From Limnobaculum allomyrinae (GTDB taxonomy: Bacteria; Pseudomonadota; Gammaproteobacteria; Enterobacterales; Enterobacteriaceae): 64,000 nucleotides of DNA. The DNA lies in assembly GCF_016649425.1 (NCBI RefSeq), contig NZ_JADRCR010000003.1, positions 230,600 through 294,599 on the forward strand, in the 5' to 3' direction. Made by a program: the position numbers and the translations under genes. Position 1 is the first letter of the stretch, and each line of letters begins with the position of its first letter. Under the pieces are notes generated by a model. The model saw only the letters and a program-made list of their open reading frames with translations. It searched no databases and was not told where the DNA came from. Of this stretch, positions 19,758 to 30,200 are shown in pieces.

Positions 19758-20791
19758 TATGTGGTTTTCCTGAAGTTACTGTCTGAATAGACCATTAAAG
19801 TTTCTATATGCGCTAATGCTGTTTTCAGCTTTGGCAGTTCATTATGTTGTCTGATTAACTGAATAAAATCATCAGGAGAGTTAAAGTCACTGCTTCTTTG
19901 CAATGTAATCACGTCGCTGTCTCTGAAGGACATGCACAATTCAGCCTGCGAATTAAACTCAAAATTCAATTCACTTAACGTTTCGGCAATATCCTCACAG
20001 GCAAGTACCAGAGCTGGCTTAAGGAATTTAGCCGCGTTCATTTCGCTATCACCGACTACCCGATAGAGTTTATTGAACCGGTTAGACGCGGGTTTATAGA
20101 TGGAACCTGACAACCCGCTAACGGATTTTCCAACCAGTGCTAAGCTCTTAACGTAATTAAAGGATAAATAGATGCCATAGCGATCGTAATGATCGTAGGT
20201 GGTACGGGTTCTGGGCCGCCCTTTGCTGTCCGTAGTTACCGTGGTTCGTTTATCCACATAGTGGAAATGGTAAAAATGATAATCAAAGACGTGCTCTTTT
20301 CCCTGATAATGCCCCTGATACAGGGCTTTGATCTCTTGAGAATAATTACCCCGATTAAACTCATGAAACCGGGATATCAATTCACTTGCCGCCTGTTCTG
20401 GCTCGACGCTTACTTGTTGCAGGCCATTATCAAACAGTAAATCCTGCTGAAACAGTTCATCTGCCAGTTTGCTAATAGAACTGTTTTTACGCCAGCTCCA
20501 AACCATCATAACGATCGCCGTTATCGCCAACAGCACCAGCAAAATAGTGGTAGCGCTACTCAAATGGCGGTATTGATACCACTGAACACCCGCGATAATA
20601 AAACCGGCCAGTACGGCAACAATAGCCACCGCATAGCGTACACCATGATTAAACTTTAGCGGTTCACCGAAAGCTTTAACCAGCTCGATAGCTTCAATCA
20701 GTTGCTGTTGATCCTGCGCATTATTTACCTTCTCTTTTACAGAAGCTAAAAGTGCACTCAGTTTTTGATTGTGGTTTTTAGGTTCAACCAT
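19757..20791 (-). CDS. DUF3137-like membrane protein
   Basis: A 344-residue protein with a helical N-terminus, two membrane helices (about 52-70 and 79-96), and a large C-terminal domain containing HVFDYHFYHFHYV, a basic linker (SKGRPRTRTTYDHYDRYG) and YRVVGDSEMNAAKFLKPA. This arrangement fits DUF3137 (function unknown), though my assignment is by overall pattern. It is translationally coupled to the LemA gene downstream, which suggests a shared membrane complex. Confidence 0.7.
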   Translation of the reverse strand: MVEPKNHNQKLSALLASVKEKVNNAQDQQQLIEAIELVKAFGEPLKFNHGVRYAVAIVAVLAGFIIAGVQWYQYRHLSSATTILLVLLAITAIVMMVWSWRKNSSISKLADELFQQDLLFDNGLQQVSVEPEQAASELISRFHEFNRGNYSQEIKALYQGHYQGKEHVFDYHFYHFHYVDKRTTVTTDSKGRPRTRTTYDHYDRYGIYLSFNYVKSLALVGKSVSGLSGSIYKPASNRFNKLYRVVGDSEMNAAKFLKPALVLACEDIAETLSELNFEFNSQAELCMSFRDSDVITLQRSSDFNSPDDFIQLIRQHNELPKLKTALAHIETLMVYSDSNFRKTT

Positions 20792-20896
20792 ATTAGATGG
20801 TTACATCCTTGTCATATTGGCCAATATCCAGACTATCATAACCTATTTTCACCACCCATTATTATCAGCAATTAAGCCCGATAACGGTTACTTATA

Positions 20897-22057
20897 TCAT
20901 GATGCCTTCGCTAACAGCGCCATATAAACCGTGTCGCGAATGTCCTCAATAAATTCGCCAAACAATCCTTCCGGAGCTGTATTGGTCATTACCACTACGC
21001 TGAGATCCTGTTCAAAATCGATAAACCAGCTATGGCCGTATACCCCGCCCCAACCGATAGTGCCCGGCGATTGCGGTGAGTTAGCCAACAATGGATCTCT
21101 TAATACTTGCCAGCTGGAAGCAAAACCCCATCCAGGATTGAACTCTAAATCGCCGGCCCGGTCGGTTAACAGTTGATTTAGCGTCTGCTTACCAAACAAA
21201 GGATGTCCACCGGTTCGGAACACCTGTAATAACCGTTCAACATCTTCTGCGGTACCCACCATACCTGCACCGCCAGAGAAAAACTCACCGGCTTCCAGTG
21301 CTCTGCCGGGAGAGAAGTGAATGCCTCCGGCAATACCCGCTTCAGGATCAACCAGCCATTCGTCTGCTTCCATCTTTCTTGGCTCAGGTGAGCTGTTAAC
21401 ATAAGGCACCGCAAGCCGCTCTGGTTCAGAAACCACAAAACTGCTGTCAGTTATTCCTAATGGTTGCGTAACCAGTTGATGAATAACATCAGCCAGATTG
21501 GTACCACATACCCGAGCAATCACCGCCCCTAAAACATCTGTCGCTACTGAATATTGCATGGATGTTCCCGGTGGATACAGTAACGGTGCACTGGCTATAC
21601 GTTGGAGATTCTCCTCCAGCGTCAGTCCGGAAATATCCAATCCATCTGAAACCCCTAACTGGTGATAAGGGCCATCCGGCTCTTCAGAAAAACCATAATT
21701 CAGGCCGGCAGAATGAGAGAGTAACTGGGCAATAGTAATATCCGGCTGGCTACCATCCGGTAAAGATGGCGTAAAATCAGGTAGCCATTTGGTAACAGGG
21801 TCATTCAACCCGATTCGCCCCTGTTCCAGTAGCACACCTGCCGCCGCCGTTACAAAAGGTTTAGTGACGGATGACAAGCGAAATTGCGTATCCATTATCA
21901 TCGGGATCTGATTTTCCCGATCGGCATATCCGGCAGCTCGCTGGTATAACCGTTTTCCACATTGTGAAACTAATACCACTGTCCCAACGATAGTTGGCGT
22001 CAGGCCCGCTTCTGGCCGAATGGCTTCCTCAATAACTCTGTCTAAAGAACGCTGCAT
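20897..22057 (-). CDS. Serine hydrolase, beta-lactamase/esterase (class C-like) family
   Basis: A 386-residue protein without a signal peptide. The SxxK active-site motif is SSVTK near residue 62-66 (in FRLSSVTKPFVTAAAG). A Tyr motif appears in YSVATDVLG, and the third motif region is WGGVYGHSW near the C-terminus. HSAGLNYGF is also typical of family VIII esterases and related penicillin-binding-protein-like hydrolases such as EstB. Likely a cytoplasmic esterase or peptidase; a beta-lactam role is not indicated. It stands alone in its context. Confidence 0.85.
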   Translation of the reverse strand: MQRSLDRVIEEAIRPEAGLTPTIVGTVVLVSQCGKRLYQRAAGYADRENQIPMIMDTQFRLSSVTKPFVTAAAGVLLEQGRIGLNDPVTKWLPDFTPSLPDGSQPDITIAQLLSHSAGLNYGFSEEPDGPYHQLGVSDGLDISGLTLEENLQRIASAPLLYPPGTSMQYSVATDVLGAVIARVCGTNLADVIHQLVTQPLGITDSSFVVSEPERLAVPYVNSSPEPRKMEADEWLVDPEAGIAGGIHFSPGRALEAGEFFSGGAGMVGTAEDVERLLQVFRTGGHPLFGKQTLNQLLTDRAGDLEFNPGWGFASSWQVLRDPLLANSPQSPGTIGWGGVYGHSWFIDFEQDLSVVVMTNTAPEGLFGEFIEDIRDTVYMALLAKAS

Positions 22058-22121
22058 AATCGTCTCCTCGCTGGCGGGGCATTAAGCCGGATAATTCATT
22101 CCGCAATATTTCTATTTTAGG

Positions 22122-23042
22122 TTACTCACTACGGCTCTGCAGAAGTTGTTCCACAATCCGCTGGGCATAAATCGCTTGTTCACCAGAGGTTTCAGCCTGT
22201 GTCTGATTACTCACCACCTCAATAAAATGGCGAATAGCACCGTCAAAACCGCGCTGTTCGAGCGTGGTTTGCCAGCCGGGCGCAGGTAATTCAATGATCC
22301 CCTGAGCGCTTTCACTCCGCCAACGGCGCATATCATCAACCTGAAAAACCGCTCCGGAGGTGACTGCCTGTACACTTTCCCGCTGGCTACCCGCCTGCCG
22401 ATGCATACTGGTGGTAACGATGGTATTGCCACAACGGAAATGGTGCTCGGCATACAACATCTGATTTTCCTGATTCGCCAACAGCTGTTCGCTCATCAGT
22501 TTGGCGTCCTGACCAGCCAGCCAGAGGGCGGTATCTACCACATGTAGATAATCATCCAGCATGGTAAAGCGTACATCATTTGGCCCTACGCTGTTGGTTC
22601 GGTGCTTATCCATACGTAAAGAGGCCGCATCGGTCATATTCTGTTTTAGCTGCTGATACAGCGGCGCAAAGCGTCGGTTAAACCCTACCATCAAGGTTTT
22701 TTGCTGCCGGAGAGCCAGTTCAATCAATTGCTCTGACTGCTCCAGCGTTTCCGCCAGTGGCTTATCCACATAGACATGCACTCCCAGTTTTAGCAGTTCA
22801 CCAACCACCTGAAAGTGACTGGCTGTACTGCTATGAACCAGAACCGCATCACATTGGCGAGCCAGTTCAGACAGATTGGAGAAACAAGGAATACGGTAGC
22901 TGTCGCAAATCACTTTAGCCTTTTGCTGATTTGGTGAAAAAGCCCCAACCTGCGTCCAATTTTCTGTTCGACTGAGTATCGGTAAATAGGCTTTTTGGGC
23001 AATACCGCCCAGCCCGGCAATACCAATGCGTAATTGAGACAT
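22122..23042 (-). CDS. yceM: Gfo/Idh/MocA-family oxidoreductase YceM
   Basis: YceM (also called MviM) is a predicted NAD(P)-dependent oxidoreductase of unknown substrate. The Rossmann motif is GIAGLGGIAQKAYLP at the N-terminus, followed by VHSSTASHF, VHVYVDKPLAET (containing the EKP-like motif as DKP), MVGFNRRFAPLY and SLRMDKHRTNSVGPND, all as in E. coli YceM. The chosen start, ATG at 23042, has GGAGAG just upstream and gives 306 residues (E. coli 307). A longer in-frame start at 23123 adds 27 unconserved residues. murJ, its E. coli neighbour, is not here. Confidence 0.92.
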   Translation of the reverse strand: MSQLRIGIAGLGGIAQKAYLPILSRTENWTQVGAFSPNQQKAKVICDSYRIPCFSNLSELARQCDAVLVHSSTASHFQVVGELLKLGVHVYVDKPLAETLEQSEQLIELALRQQKTLMVGFNRRFAPLYQQLKQNMTDAASLRMDKHRTNSVGPNDVRFTMLDDYLHVVDTALWLAGQDAKLMSEQLLANQENQMLYAEHHFRCGNTIVTTSMHRQAGSQRESVQAVTSGAVFQVDDMRRWRSESAQGIIELPAPGWQTTLEQRGFDGAIRHFIEVVSNQTQAETSGEQAIYAQRIVEQLLQSRSE

Positions 23043-23141
23043 TATCTCTCCGGCGAATAAAAAGTTTCTGATATTATTTAGTTTATACGAAGCAGGTAAG
23101 GTTCCCTCATCAATTCCTGCCATTCCCTTTATTATAAAAAG

Positions 23142-23900
23142 ATGCCACTATTTAAAATGGTAGAAAAATCAACAGGTTTTCCAGAAAAAAAAGAGCTACA
23201 CCTGATTAATCTGGCAGAGCAGACTGACGATCCGGCTTATATGCTGGCGCTCACTGACTTCTATCTGACCGAACAATATCAACCACAGCAACTCTGGTAC
23301 TGGCTGGATAGACTCCTTGCAAAAGATTACCTGCCGGCTTATCTGGTACAGGCTCAGCTCTATTTGTCAGGTAATACCGTTGAGCAAGATTTGGATAAGG
23401 CTGCAGGACTATTCGAACAATTAGTTGAGCGTTATAGCCAAAGCGAAAATATTGAGACCAGCCTCCATCAGCTAGCATTCAGTCACCTTTCACTGGCACG
23501 CATATCTCATACCCGACATCATACTGCTCCCATGCTTATGCACTACTTCTATGCTTTGCAGTTTGACAGTGTGGACGCAGCGGAAGATTTAGCCACCATG
23601 TTCACCCCGAATATGGCGGAAAACCCACAACAGATGGAATATCTGGCGATATTACAATGCGTTTTCTTAACCCTAAGCGCAGTATTTTTACAGCAGCAAA
23701 GCGATGACAGTGATGATGAACAACAACAGCAAAGGCTGTTGCAACATTATGCGGAAAAGAAGAACCAGATACTGGAAAACATTACCCGCTATCAGCTAAC
23801 GTCCTCTCAGCGTGACGAAATTCGCCAGCGGGTAAGATTGTGGAACGAGGGTGAACATCAACATTTGATGGAAGACGTAGTCAGCTATATCAATAGCTGA
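23142..23900 (+). CDS. Uncharacterised Sel1/TPR-like helical protein
   Basis: I do not recognise this 252-residue protein. It is soluble and helical, with repeats suggestive of Sel1/TPR units: DDPAYMLALTDFYLTEQY, LPAYLVQAQLYLSGNTVEQD, and LDKAAGLFEQLVER. An acidic/Gln-rich stretch (QQSDDSDDEQQQQ) follows near residue 187. It lies divergent to yceM with 99 bp between the two starts. Its stop abuts the waaY stop end-to-end (23900/23901). No signal peptide or membrane helix is seen. Confidence 0.6.
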   Translation: MPLFKMVEKSTGFPEKKELHLINLAEQTDDPAYMLALTDFYLTEQYQPQQLWYWLDRLLAKDYLPAYLVQAQLYLSGNTVEQDLDKAAGLFEQLVERYSQSENIETSLHQLAFSHLSLARISHTRHHTAPMLMHYFYALQFDSVDAAEDLATMFTPNMAENPQQMEYLAILQCVFLTLSAVFLQQQSDDSDDEQQQQRLLQHYAEKKNQILENITRYQLTSSQRDEIRQRVRLWNEGEHQHLMEDVVSYINS

Positions 23901-24629
23901 CTAATCAGATAAATGTGAAACGCCATTCACCCGTGATTTTAGCCGCATTCTGAACTCTTTCAGATAGGCTCGAATATTCGTACGCCAGGTAACCATGTAG
24001 TAACCCAGATCTTTTTGAGTATTTTTAATACCCAGCCGCTTCTCTAAGTCGATACGATCTTCTGCCCGACGAATAAAATTACAGCTTTTCCCTGATAAAT
24101 CGATAATTCTTAACCCTTCATCGGTAACGACAAAATTACCGCCATTGGTATCACCCGATATCATATCGTGCTGATGTAGCTCATCTATTAATTGTTTTGC
24201 ATCCTGCTTAAGCTCATCAGTAATCTCTGGCATATTCCACAGTTCAGTCCCCTCAATATACTCAACCAGCATGATATAGGCGCTAACATAGTTGAAGGTT
24301 TTTTTCGTTGCCAGTAAATAGAAGTCATTTGGCGCTTTTAAGCCACGCTTACGAACTCTGTTTATTTGGCGGATCAACTGAACGTAGTAATTACGTTTGA
24401 AAATAGATTTTACAACGCGTTCTAATTTTTTTTGTTTTGGAACAAATATCTTAAGTACAAACTTGCCCCAGTCGGTATCAATTAACCAAACCTTAGTTTT
24501 GTAATTACTCCTCATCACCTTAATAATAGATATCTTTCCATGCATAAAATCATCAAAGACAGCTAAATATCTATCATCAGGGTGTCTGGAGTGCACATGA
24601 TAACCATGCAGGCGACGTGATACGATCAT
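23901..24629 (-). CDS. waaY: LPS core heptose kinase WaaY (RfaY)-like
   Basis: WaaY phosphorylates heptose II of the lipopolysaccharide inner core. The 242-residue protein follows E. coli WaaY closely: INIIKV-type start region as ISIIKVMRSN, TKVWLIDTDWGKFVLKIF, NDFYLLATKKT, ELWNMPEITDELK, the catalytic loop HQHDMISGDTNGGNF (E. coli has SGDPHRGNF), and IIDLSGK followed by DRIDLEKRLGIKN. The catalytic Asp is kept. It is outside any waa cluster in this window, so it is an orphan or a moved gene. Confidence 0.88.
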   Translation of the reverse strand: MIVSRRLHGYHVHSRHPDDRYLAVFDDFMHGKISIIKVMRSNYKTKVWLIDTDWGKFVLKIFVPKQKKLERVVKSIFKRNYYVQLIRQINRVRKRGLKAPNDFYLLATKKTFNYVSAYIMLVEYIEGTELWNMPEITDELKQDAKQLIDELHQHDMISGDTNGGNFVVTDEGLRIIDLSGKSCNFIRRAEDRIDLEKRLGIKNTQKDLGYYMVTWRTNIRAYLKEFRMRLKSRVNGVSHLSD

Positions 24630-24871
24630 GCCGTTTCTCCAAAATTTACATCCTGAAAAACGAATATACGATTATCCTACGCCATTAACAACTCTTTGAG
24701 CACAAATCAATTTACTTATTATTTTAATTATTTAAATTGAATTAAAATAATAACAAGTAACAATTATTACACTATATTTAGAGTATTAAATTAAATATGG
24801 AAATAAAACAAAAATAAAAACCAACCAATAAATATAATTGTAGGACTATATTTTAATAAAACAGGGAAATA

Positions 24872-24893
24872 TTCGGGGATGTCTGCCCCCGAA
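24872..24893 (-). terminator. Hairpin after the second lemA gene
   Basis: TTCGGGG / CCCCGAA with an 8-nt loop lies 30 bp after the minus-strand gene ending at 24924. The T tract beyond it is weak. The rest of 24630-24871 is very AT-rich and I see no gene there. Confidence 0.5.
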
Positions 24894-24923
24894 ATAACAG
24901 AATATTAACCATAACAAAAATAA

Positions 24924-25490
24924 TTAGCTGTTAAATTTAATACCGTGATAAGCGGTCTCTTCAGCACTGATTTTTAGCAATGATATTCGTTGGTAGCCCA
25001 TCGCTTTAGCACACAACACATCAGGAAATAGCGCAATACCAATATTGTAGAGATTCACTGCATCATTAAAGAATTCGCGGCGATGGGCAATTTTATCCTC
25101 GACTTCACTGACTGATTTTTGCAGCTCAATAAAAGTCTCACCGGAGATAAGGGTTGGATAATTTTCAGAAATGGCAATCACCGACTTTAACGCTGTCTCC
25201 ATCTGATTGGCGGCATCGACCTTATCTTTTATCGAACCGGCATTCAGATAAGCAGCTCTGGCTTCACTTAAGCGGGTAAAAATTTCTTGCTCATGGGACA
25301 TCGCTTTAGAGGCTACCTGAATCAGGGCGGGAATCTGGTCTGCACGTTGTTTTAGGATCACATCAATATTGGCAAAAGACGCATCAATATTATTACGCAA
25401 CGCCACTAAGCGGTTATAAATGCTTATTGCCCAACCACCCAGCGCCAGCACAACAAAAATGACAACCACAATCGTAATCAGTAATCCCAT
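24924..25490 (-). CDS. LemA-family membrane protein (second copy)
   Basis: A 188-residue LemA protein: N-terminal membrane helix (GLLITIVVVIFVVLALGGW) with a YNRLVALRNNIDASFANIDV segment matching the family, and the core RxDQIPALIQVASK..SHEQEIF and ISENYPTLIS. It is nearer to classic LemA than the copy at 19185. It lies downstream of, and on the same strand as, the large operon at 25839-36033. A 348-bp gap filled by a repeat element separates them, so membership in that operon is uncertain. Confidence 0.88.
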   Translation of the reverse strand: MGLLITIVVVIFVVLALGGWAISIYNRLVALRNNIDASFANIDVILKQRADQIPALIQVASKAMSHEQEIFTRLSEARAAYLNAGSIKDKVDAANQMETALKSVIAISENYPTLISGETFIELQKSVSEVEDKIAHRREFFNDAVNLYNIGIALFPDVLCAKAMGYQRISLLKISAEETAYHGIKFNS

Positions 25491-25589
25491 CTCGATCTGC
25501 TCCCTGGCTTGTTAATTTAATGGCTAAAATACAAGTTACTAACCATATGATAAAAAATATTATTTATTCAGTTGAGTACCTTTAGATAA

Positions 25590-25780
25590 CCAATCGTTGG
25601 GAGGGACGGGTGTTGGGGGTCGGCTTGGCGTAAGCCAACGAAGGGTGAAACACCGCAAGGTGTTTCATAACCGCCTCTAACCCGGCCAGACCCAACGCAC
25701 TCCGTAGTTGAGTACTGATGGTTTACCGACCGCTCTCGATACAGATATAAGCACTGTGTTTTTACGGTCGGAATATTCAC
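25590..25780 (-). repeat. Inverted copy of the mosaic intergenic repeat
   Basis: Read on the minus strand this segment starts ATATTCCGACCGTAAA, continues CGGTCGGTAAACCATC and TTGGCTTACGCCAA, and ends near CCCAACGATTGG. The same order of motifs, with substitutions, occurs on the plus strand at 18564-18725. An extra hairpin GAAACACC/GGTGTTTC is inserted here. It fills most of the gap between the coiled-coil gene and the second lemA. Confidence 0.72.
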
Positions 25781-25838
25781 AGGCGCTGATTTATTAAAGT
25801 TTGTCAGCCATCCTGGTTACTCAGTATAGCAATCCCCC

Positions 25839-27206
25839 TTAGTCAAGACTACGACTCCCCTCACTACGATAGTGATAATCAGCCTGTTCTGCGGGTACAT
25901 CTGCCGGTCTGGCTACTTTAAGTGGGGAAGCCCCCGCAGCCATAGCACGCTCTACCGTTAAAGTATCACCGGTTTCTGCCAATATTTGTTGAAGCTGCTG
26001 ATGTTCACCACACCAGATTGACTCAATATCGGCATCACGCTGCGTATCCCGCTGTTCTGAAAACGCCACAGCCCGAACCTGAAAACGCTCACTTCCTCTA
26101 GCACCCGCTAATTCCAGACCGTAGCCCGGTGTCGCGGGTTTACGGATCACGACTTTGCCATCATCCAGCCATGCTTCTGCATCGCTTTCACGTACTTCAT
26201 ACCCTAATTTTGCCAGCCCATCGAGCACCGCCTCACGTCTGGCCAACGCAGCAATATTCTGCTGCTGTTGTTCTGTGGCAGCCTGAGCGGCGGTAATAGC
26301 TTCTGTTAACAGCGGTAACTCTCGGGAAGTGAGCACTAAATTTAGTCTCTCAATCAGCGCTGACACTTCAGAAGAGTGATAGCTCTCCAGTCCGGCAATC
26401 AACAAACTGAGCTGTTGGCTTTTTTCTGCCAAGGCTTTGGCGTGGCGGGTAGCTTGCGCTAAATCCAGAATCAGTGAATCCGTTAGCATGTTCCAGTTCG
26501 GATCTTGTAACCGTCGATCCAGTTCTGCTGCGCGGTGAATAAAGGGGGTGATATCCTGTTGAGGGTTCAGCACCGCCAGTTCGGCAATATGCCGGTCAAT
26601 TCGCTGTAAAAATTGACCTGTGTGATGATCATCCGACTGAGATACCGCCTGAGGTTCTTCAGAGGCCGGCTCTTTCAAACGTTGAGCTATCGCCTGTTGC
26701 GCTTCTGTCAGGCGGGCGGGCTGTTGGCCAATCATCAATACCGCCTGACTTAATACCTTTTCTGCACTCTCGGTTGGTTCACCCTTAGTCACACTGGCAA
26801 GCTGTTGCAATAGCGTTTGCTGCCCGGGCATTCTCTGTTGCAGAAGGTTCAGCAGCATTGCTGCATTTTCCTGCTGCGCACGCTGATGCTGACGCTGTAC
26901 AGTATGCTGTTCGATCAACGCTTCCTGCATCTGCTCAATATCCTGACTAACAAACTCAATCATGCCAGGGATCTGTTCGGTTAAACGGGCAAATGCTTCT
27001 GCGCTATAGCGGCGAATATCTTTTTGATATTGTTTCATTTCCTGAAATCGCTGACGTATTTGTTCAATCTTCAATACGTCCGCGTCATGGCATTGCCGGT
27101 TAACCGTCTCCCATTGTTTCATCAGTGCGCTCAGACAGGCCATTGAACGGCGATATTCTGCAATATCTTCACTTCTGGCTCGAATAATATGTACTGATGA
27201 ACTCAT
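25839..27206 (-). CDS. Coiled-coil protein of the AAA+/radical-SAM/helicase operon
   Basis: I do not recognise a named family. The 455-residue protein is rich in Gln, Glu and Ala and is predicted to be mostly coiled coil (about residues 15-340). A compact C-terminal domain (about 325-415) begins RREAVLDGLAKLGYEVRE and continues WLDDGKVVIRKP, GYGLELAG and ERFQVRAVAF. It lacks membrane segments. Its ATG overlaps the helicase stop by 4 nt (ATGA), so it is co-translated with it. It could scaffold or regulate the nuclease-helicase. Confidence 0.72.
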   Translation of the reverse strand: MSSSVHIIRARSEDIAEYRRSMACLSALMKQWETVNRQCHDADVLKIEQIRQRFQEMKQYQKDIRRYSAEAFARLTEQIPGMIEFVSQDIEQMQEALIEQHTVQRQHQRAQQENAAMLLNLLQQRMPGQQTLLQQLASVTKGEPTESAEKVLSQAVLMIGQQPARLTEAQQAIAQRLKEPASEEPQAVSQSDDHHTGQFLQRIDRHIAELAVLNPQQDITPFIHRAAELDRRLQDPNWNMLTDSLILDLAQATRHAKALAEKSQQLSLLIAGLESYHSSEVSALIERLNLVLTSRELPLLTEAITAAQAATEQQQQNIAALARREAVLDGLAKLGYEVRESDAEAWLDDGKVVIRKPATPGYGLELAGARGSERFQVRAVAFSEQRDTQRDADIESIWCGEHQQLQQILAETGDTLTVERAMAAGASPLKVARPADVPAEQADYHYRSEGSRSLD

Positions 27207-30200
27207 GGTTTTTCCCCGCTTATAATCTGAGAGGTGGCAATAACGGCCTCAGGCTGCTCCGCATTGATTGCCTGCAAAATGGCCTGTTTTAAACGAGTTT
27301 GTTCCTGTGGGCCATTGTTGTACCAATTTTGTATTGAGATGCGATGGCGGAATGGCGTAACCCGCTTCAACACTGACGGACGCCACAGTTCACGGGCTCT
27401 GGCATGCTGTAACAGTGCATGACGTGGCATATCACACTCAATTCCCAACAGATAGCGTCCCGTTAGCGGATCTTCAACAATACAGTCAAAATAGAATGCA
27501 CCTTCCTGACGAGATTCAGCAATCAGCCAGCCCTGAGCACGGATATATTCAACCACTGACCCAATAAAACCATCATTTTTTTCCACCAGCGCTCTGCTGG
27601 CTAATTCTGTTCGATTCATTCGCGTCAGCAGCGCCTGACCTTGGGCAAATTCCCCCACCGACAGGTTACGGGCATACTCCAGATATCCTTGCAAAAAGTC
27701 GCGAGGAATATCCGGCTGGCGACGGGTAGAGAGTAAGTCAGAAATCTCTTCAATTGGCATCGAGGACATAATCATGACCTGCTTTCTGGCTCGGGTTACA
27801 GCAACGTTTAACCGCCGTTCACCTCCCTGTTGACCCAGAATGCCAAAATTACGCCGGAAGGTACCCTGTCGATTACGCCCAAAGGTGGTGGAGAAGATAA
27901 TGACATCCCGCTCATCCCCCTGTACGTTTTCCACATTCTTCACAAAGAACGACATATCCTCGTCATCTTCCAGCCGCCGCTGCTCTTCATAGTAAGCCAG
28001 ACGAAATGCTTCATCCTGCACTGCTTTTGCTTCCAGTACATTCTGAATAAGCTGAGCCTGCTTCTGGTTAAAGGTCACCACACCAACAGAAGGTCGCTGT
28101 ACGTAAGGCTGTTGCCAGATTTCCGCCAGAGTAGTGACAACCTGCTCCGCTTCCTGCTGGTTGCTCTGGTTCTGATACAGACCATTCACCATCATCAAAG
28201 AGACCGGTTTAACCGCATCAATTACTTTGCCGGAGTGCTGTACCGGTATATTTAAGCGATTCTCATAAAATGCATGGTTAGAGAAGTTAATCAGCTCACG
28301 GTAGGCGGATCGATAATGAATTTCCAGCGTTTGTACCGGTAAAACGGTGCGGGCCAGATGCAGTAAATCCGGGCAGTCACTAATTTGTCGATAGTTCCAG
28401 CTCTCTGCGGCGGCTTCCTGTTGGCCATTATCCACCTCAAGCTCGTCTTCATTGTCATCGGCATCGTCGTCAACAATGCCTCTGCCGGAGAAGAAGGTGG
28501 ATGGCGGCATCTGTTTCTCATCGCCGCTGACCACCATATTCCGACTGCGAAACAGGGTGGGCAACGCATACTCTACCGGCATTTGCGAGGCTTCATCATA
28601 AATTACGCTATCAAACAATCCGGCTTTTAACGGCAACACCTGGCTGGCAACATCCGGCGTCATTAACCACACTGGCCGTAGTTGCATCAAACCCAGCGAA
28701 CTTCCCTGCTCCATAAATTCCCGCAATCGACGCGCTCGTTTTCCCGTCAGACGGGTGATCTCTTCCCACGCCCGCAATGGGCTAATCTGGTTAGTTTTGA
28801 TAACTTCGGTAAGTTCCAGCCGGTTGAGCGCTCTCATCTCGCTATCCGCCTTTGCCAGCTGTTCGATCTTGTCATTGATGGTGGCTTGTTCCTGCAACAA
28901 TATGGGTGAACGCCACTCCATCTGCTGTTTCCAGACTAAACGCACTTCACGATCCAGCGCCCTGGCCACCACCAACTCCAACTGTGACTGATTGAAACCG
29001 CTCAGTGTCTCCTGCTGCTGGCGCAAAATCCCCAGCACCGTCAAACAAACATTATCCAGTTGAGCCGCCACAGGGCGGAACTGTTGATAAGCCGACAGAG
29101 ATGGTAGCGCAGCAGTTATTGCCTCAAGCGAGTCAGTCAACGGACGATTTTGATTAATCGCTAAAGTAAACCTGTCAGTTGCCGATACCTCCAGCCAGTC
29201 CCGCAGATTTTCCAGTGCGCTTAAACTCGTAGCCCGCGCCTGACAGCGACTGATAGCGGCGGTAATTTCCTCACACTCTTCATCGAAACCCGCTTGCTGA
29301 CGTTCAATCATTGCCGGTACTAATCGGTTAATATCCGGAGACACAGACAGCGGCTGGTACAGTGAAGCACTGCGCCGGAAATCCCTCAGAGTAGATCCCA
29401 GTTGATTAGCCAGCTCCAGGCTATCCAGCAGCCCGATTTGCGACAGCCCCAAACGCTGATGCAGGCGATTAAGCTCAGCTCTGACCCCGCGCCATTGCTG
29501 TTCTGAACGAGCAGAAATCAACAAACGAACCACGGTGTCATGGCTGCTTTGCAGCCCTCGTTGCAGTAAAAAGGCTCTCAATTTACCGCGACGCAGGTAG
29601 TAAAACGGATTCAATGCCTGAAGAAACCCGCGCTTTTCCGTTTCTGCTGTCGCAGCGGCAATCAATTGTAGTAACAGTTGGCTGTCACAATGAGCCAGAG
29701 GTTCAAACAGCAGTTGGTCACAGCCAGAGGAGTCTATTTGCTGTAACCGACCGGATAACTGCTCCAATTGAGCCAATATTTGCTCAGCCTGCACAATACT
29801 GCCGTTATAGGCGAAAAACAGCGGTAACCACCGGGCCAGATTCTCCCACTCGGTGGAGGTTAACCCTGCCAGTGATGTCCGGCAATTAGCTAAACTTTCC
29901 CGATGCACATGCGCTTCCATGACCTCAAAAGCGCGATGTGAGTTAGTCAGAATCACATCCCTTTGCCGTTCTGCCTGACAAAATTGTTCAAAGCGACCGG
30001 TGAAATCAAGCAACGTTGCCTGATTCGACAGGAAGGGACTCAGTTGTACCAGCGGACTCTGCTCGTAATTCGCTTCCAGCCATAGCGCAATACCAGGAAT
30101 AATCGCCTGTTTGATATCTTCAATTTGTTCAAGAGTGCAATGCTGCATTATTGGCTGTAGCGCCGGAACATCCAGACGATCCGGGCAGGCTTCCAGCCTC

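Noticed and set aside
23043-23123. A 27-residue longer start for yceM
   Set aside because: The longer N-terminus has no counterpart in E. coli YceM, while the inner ATG has a good ribosome-binding site and gives the family length.
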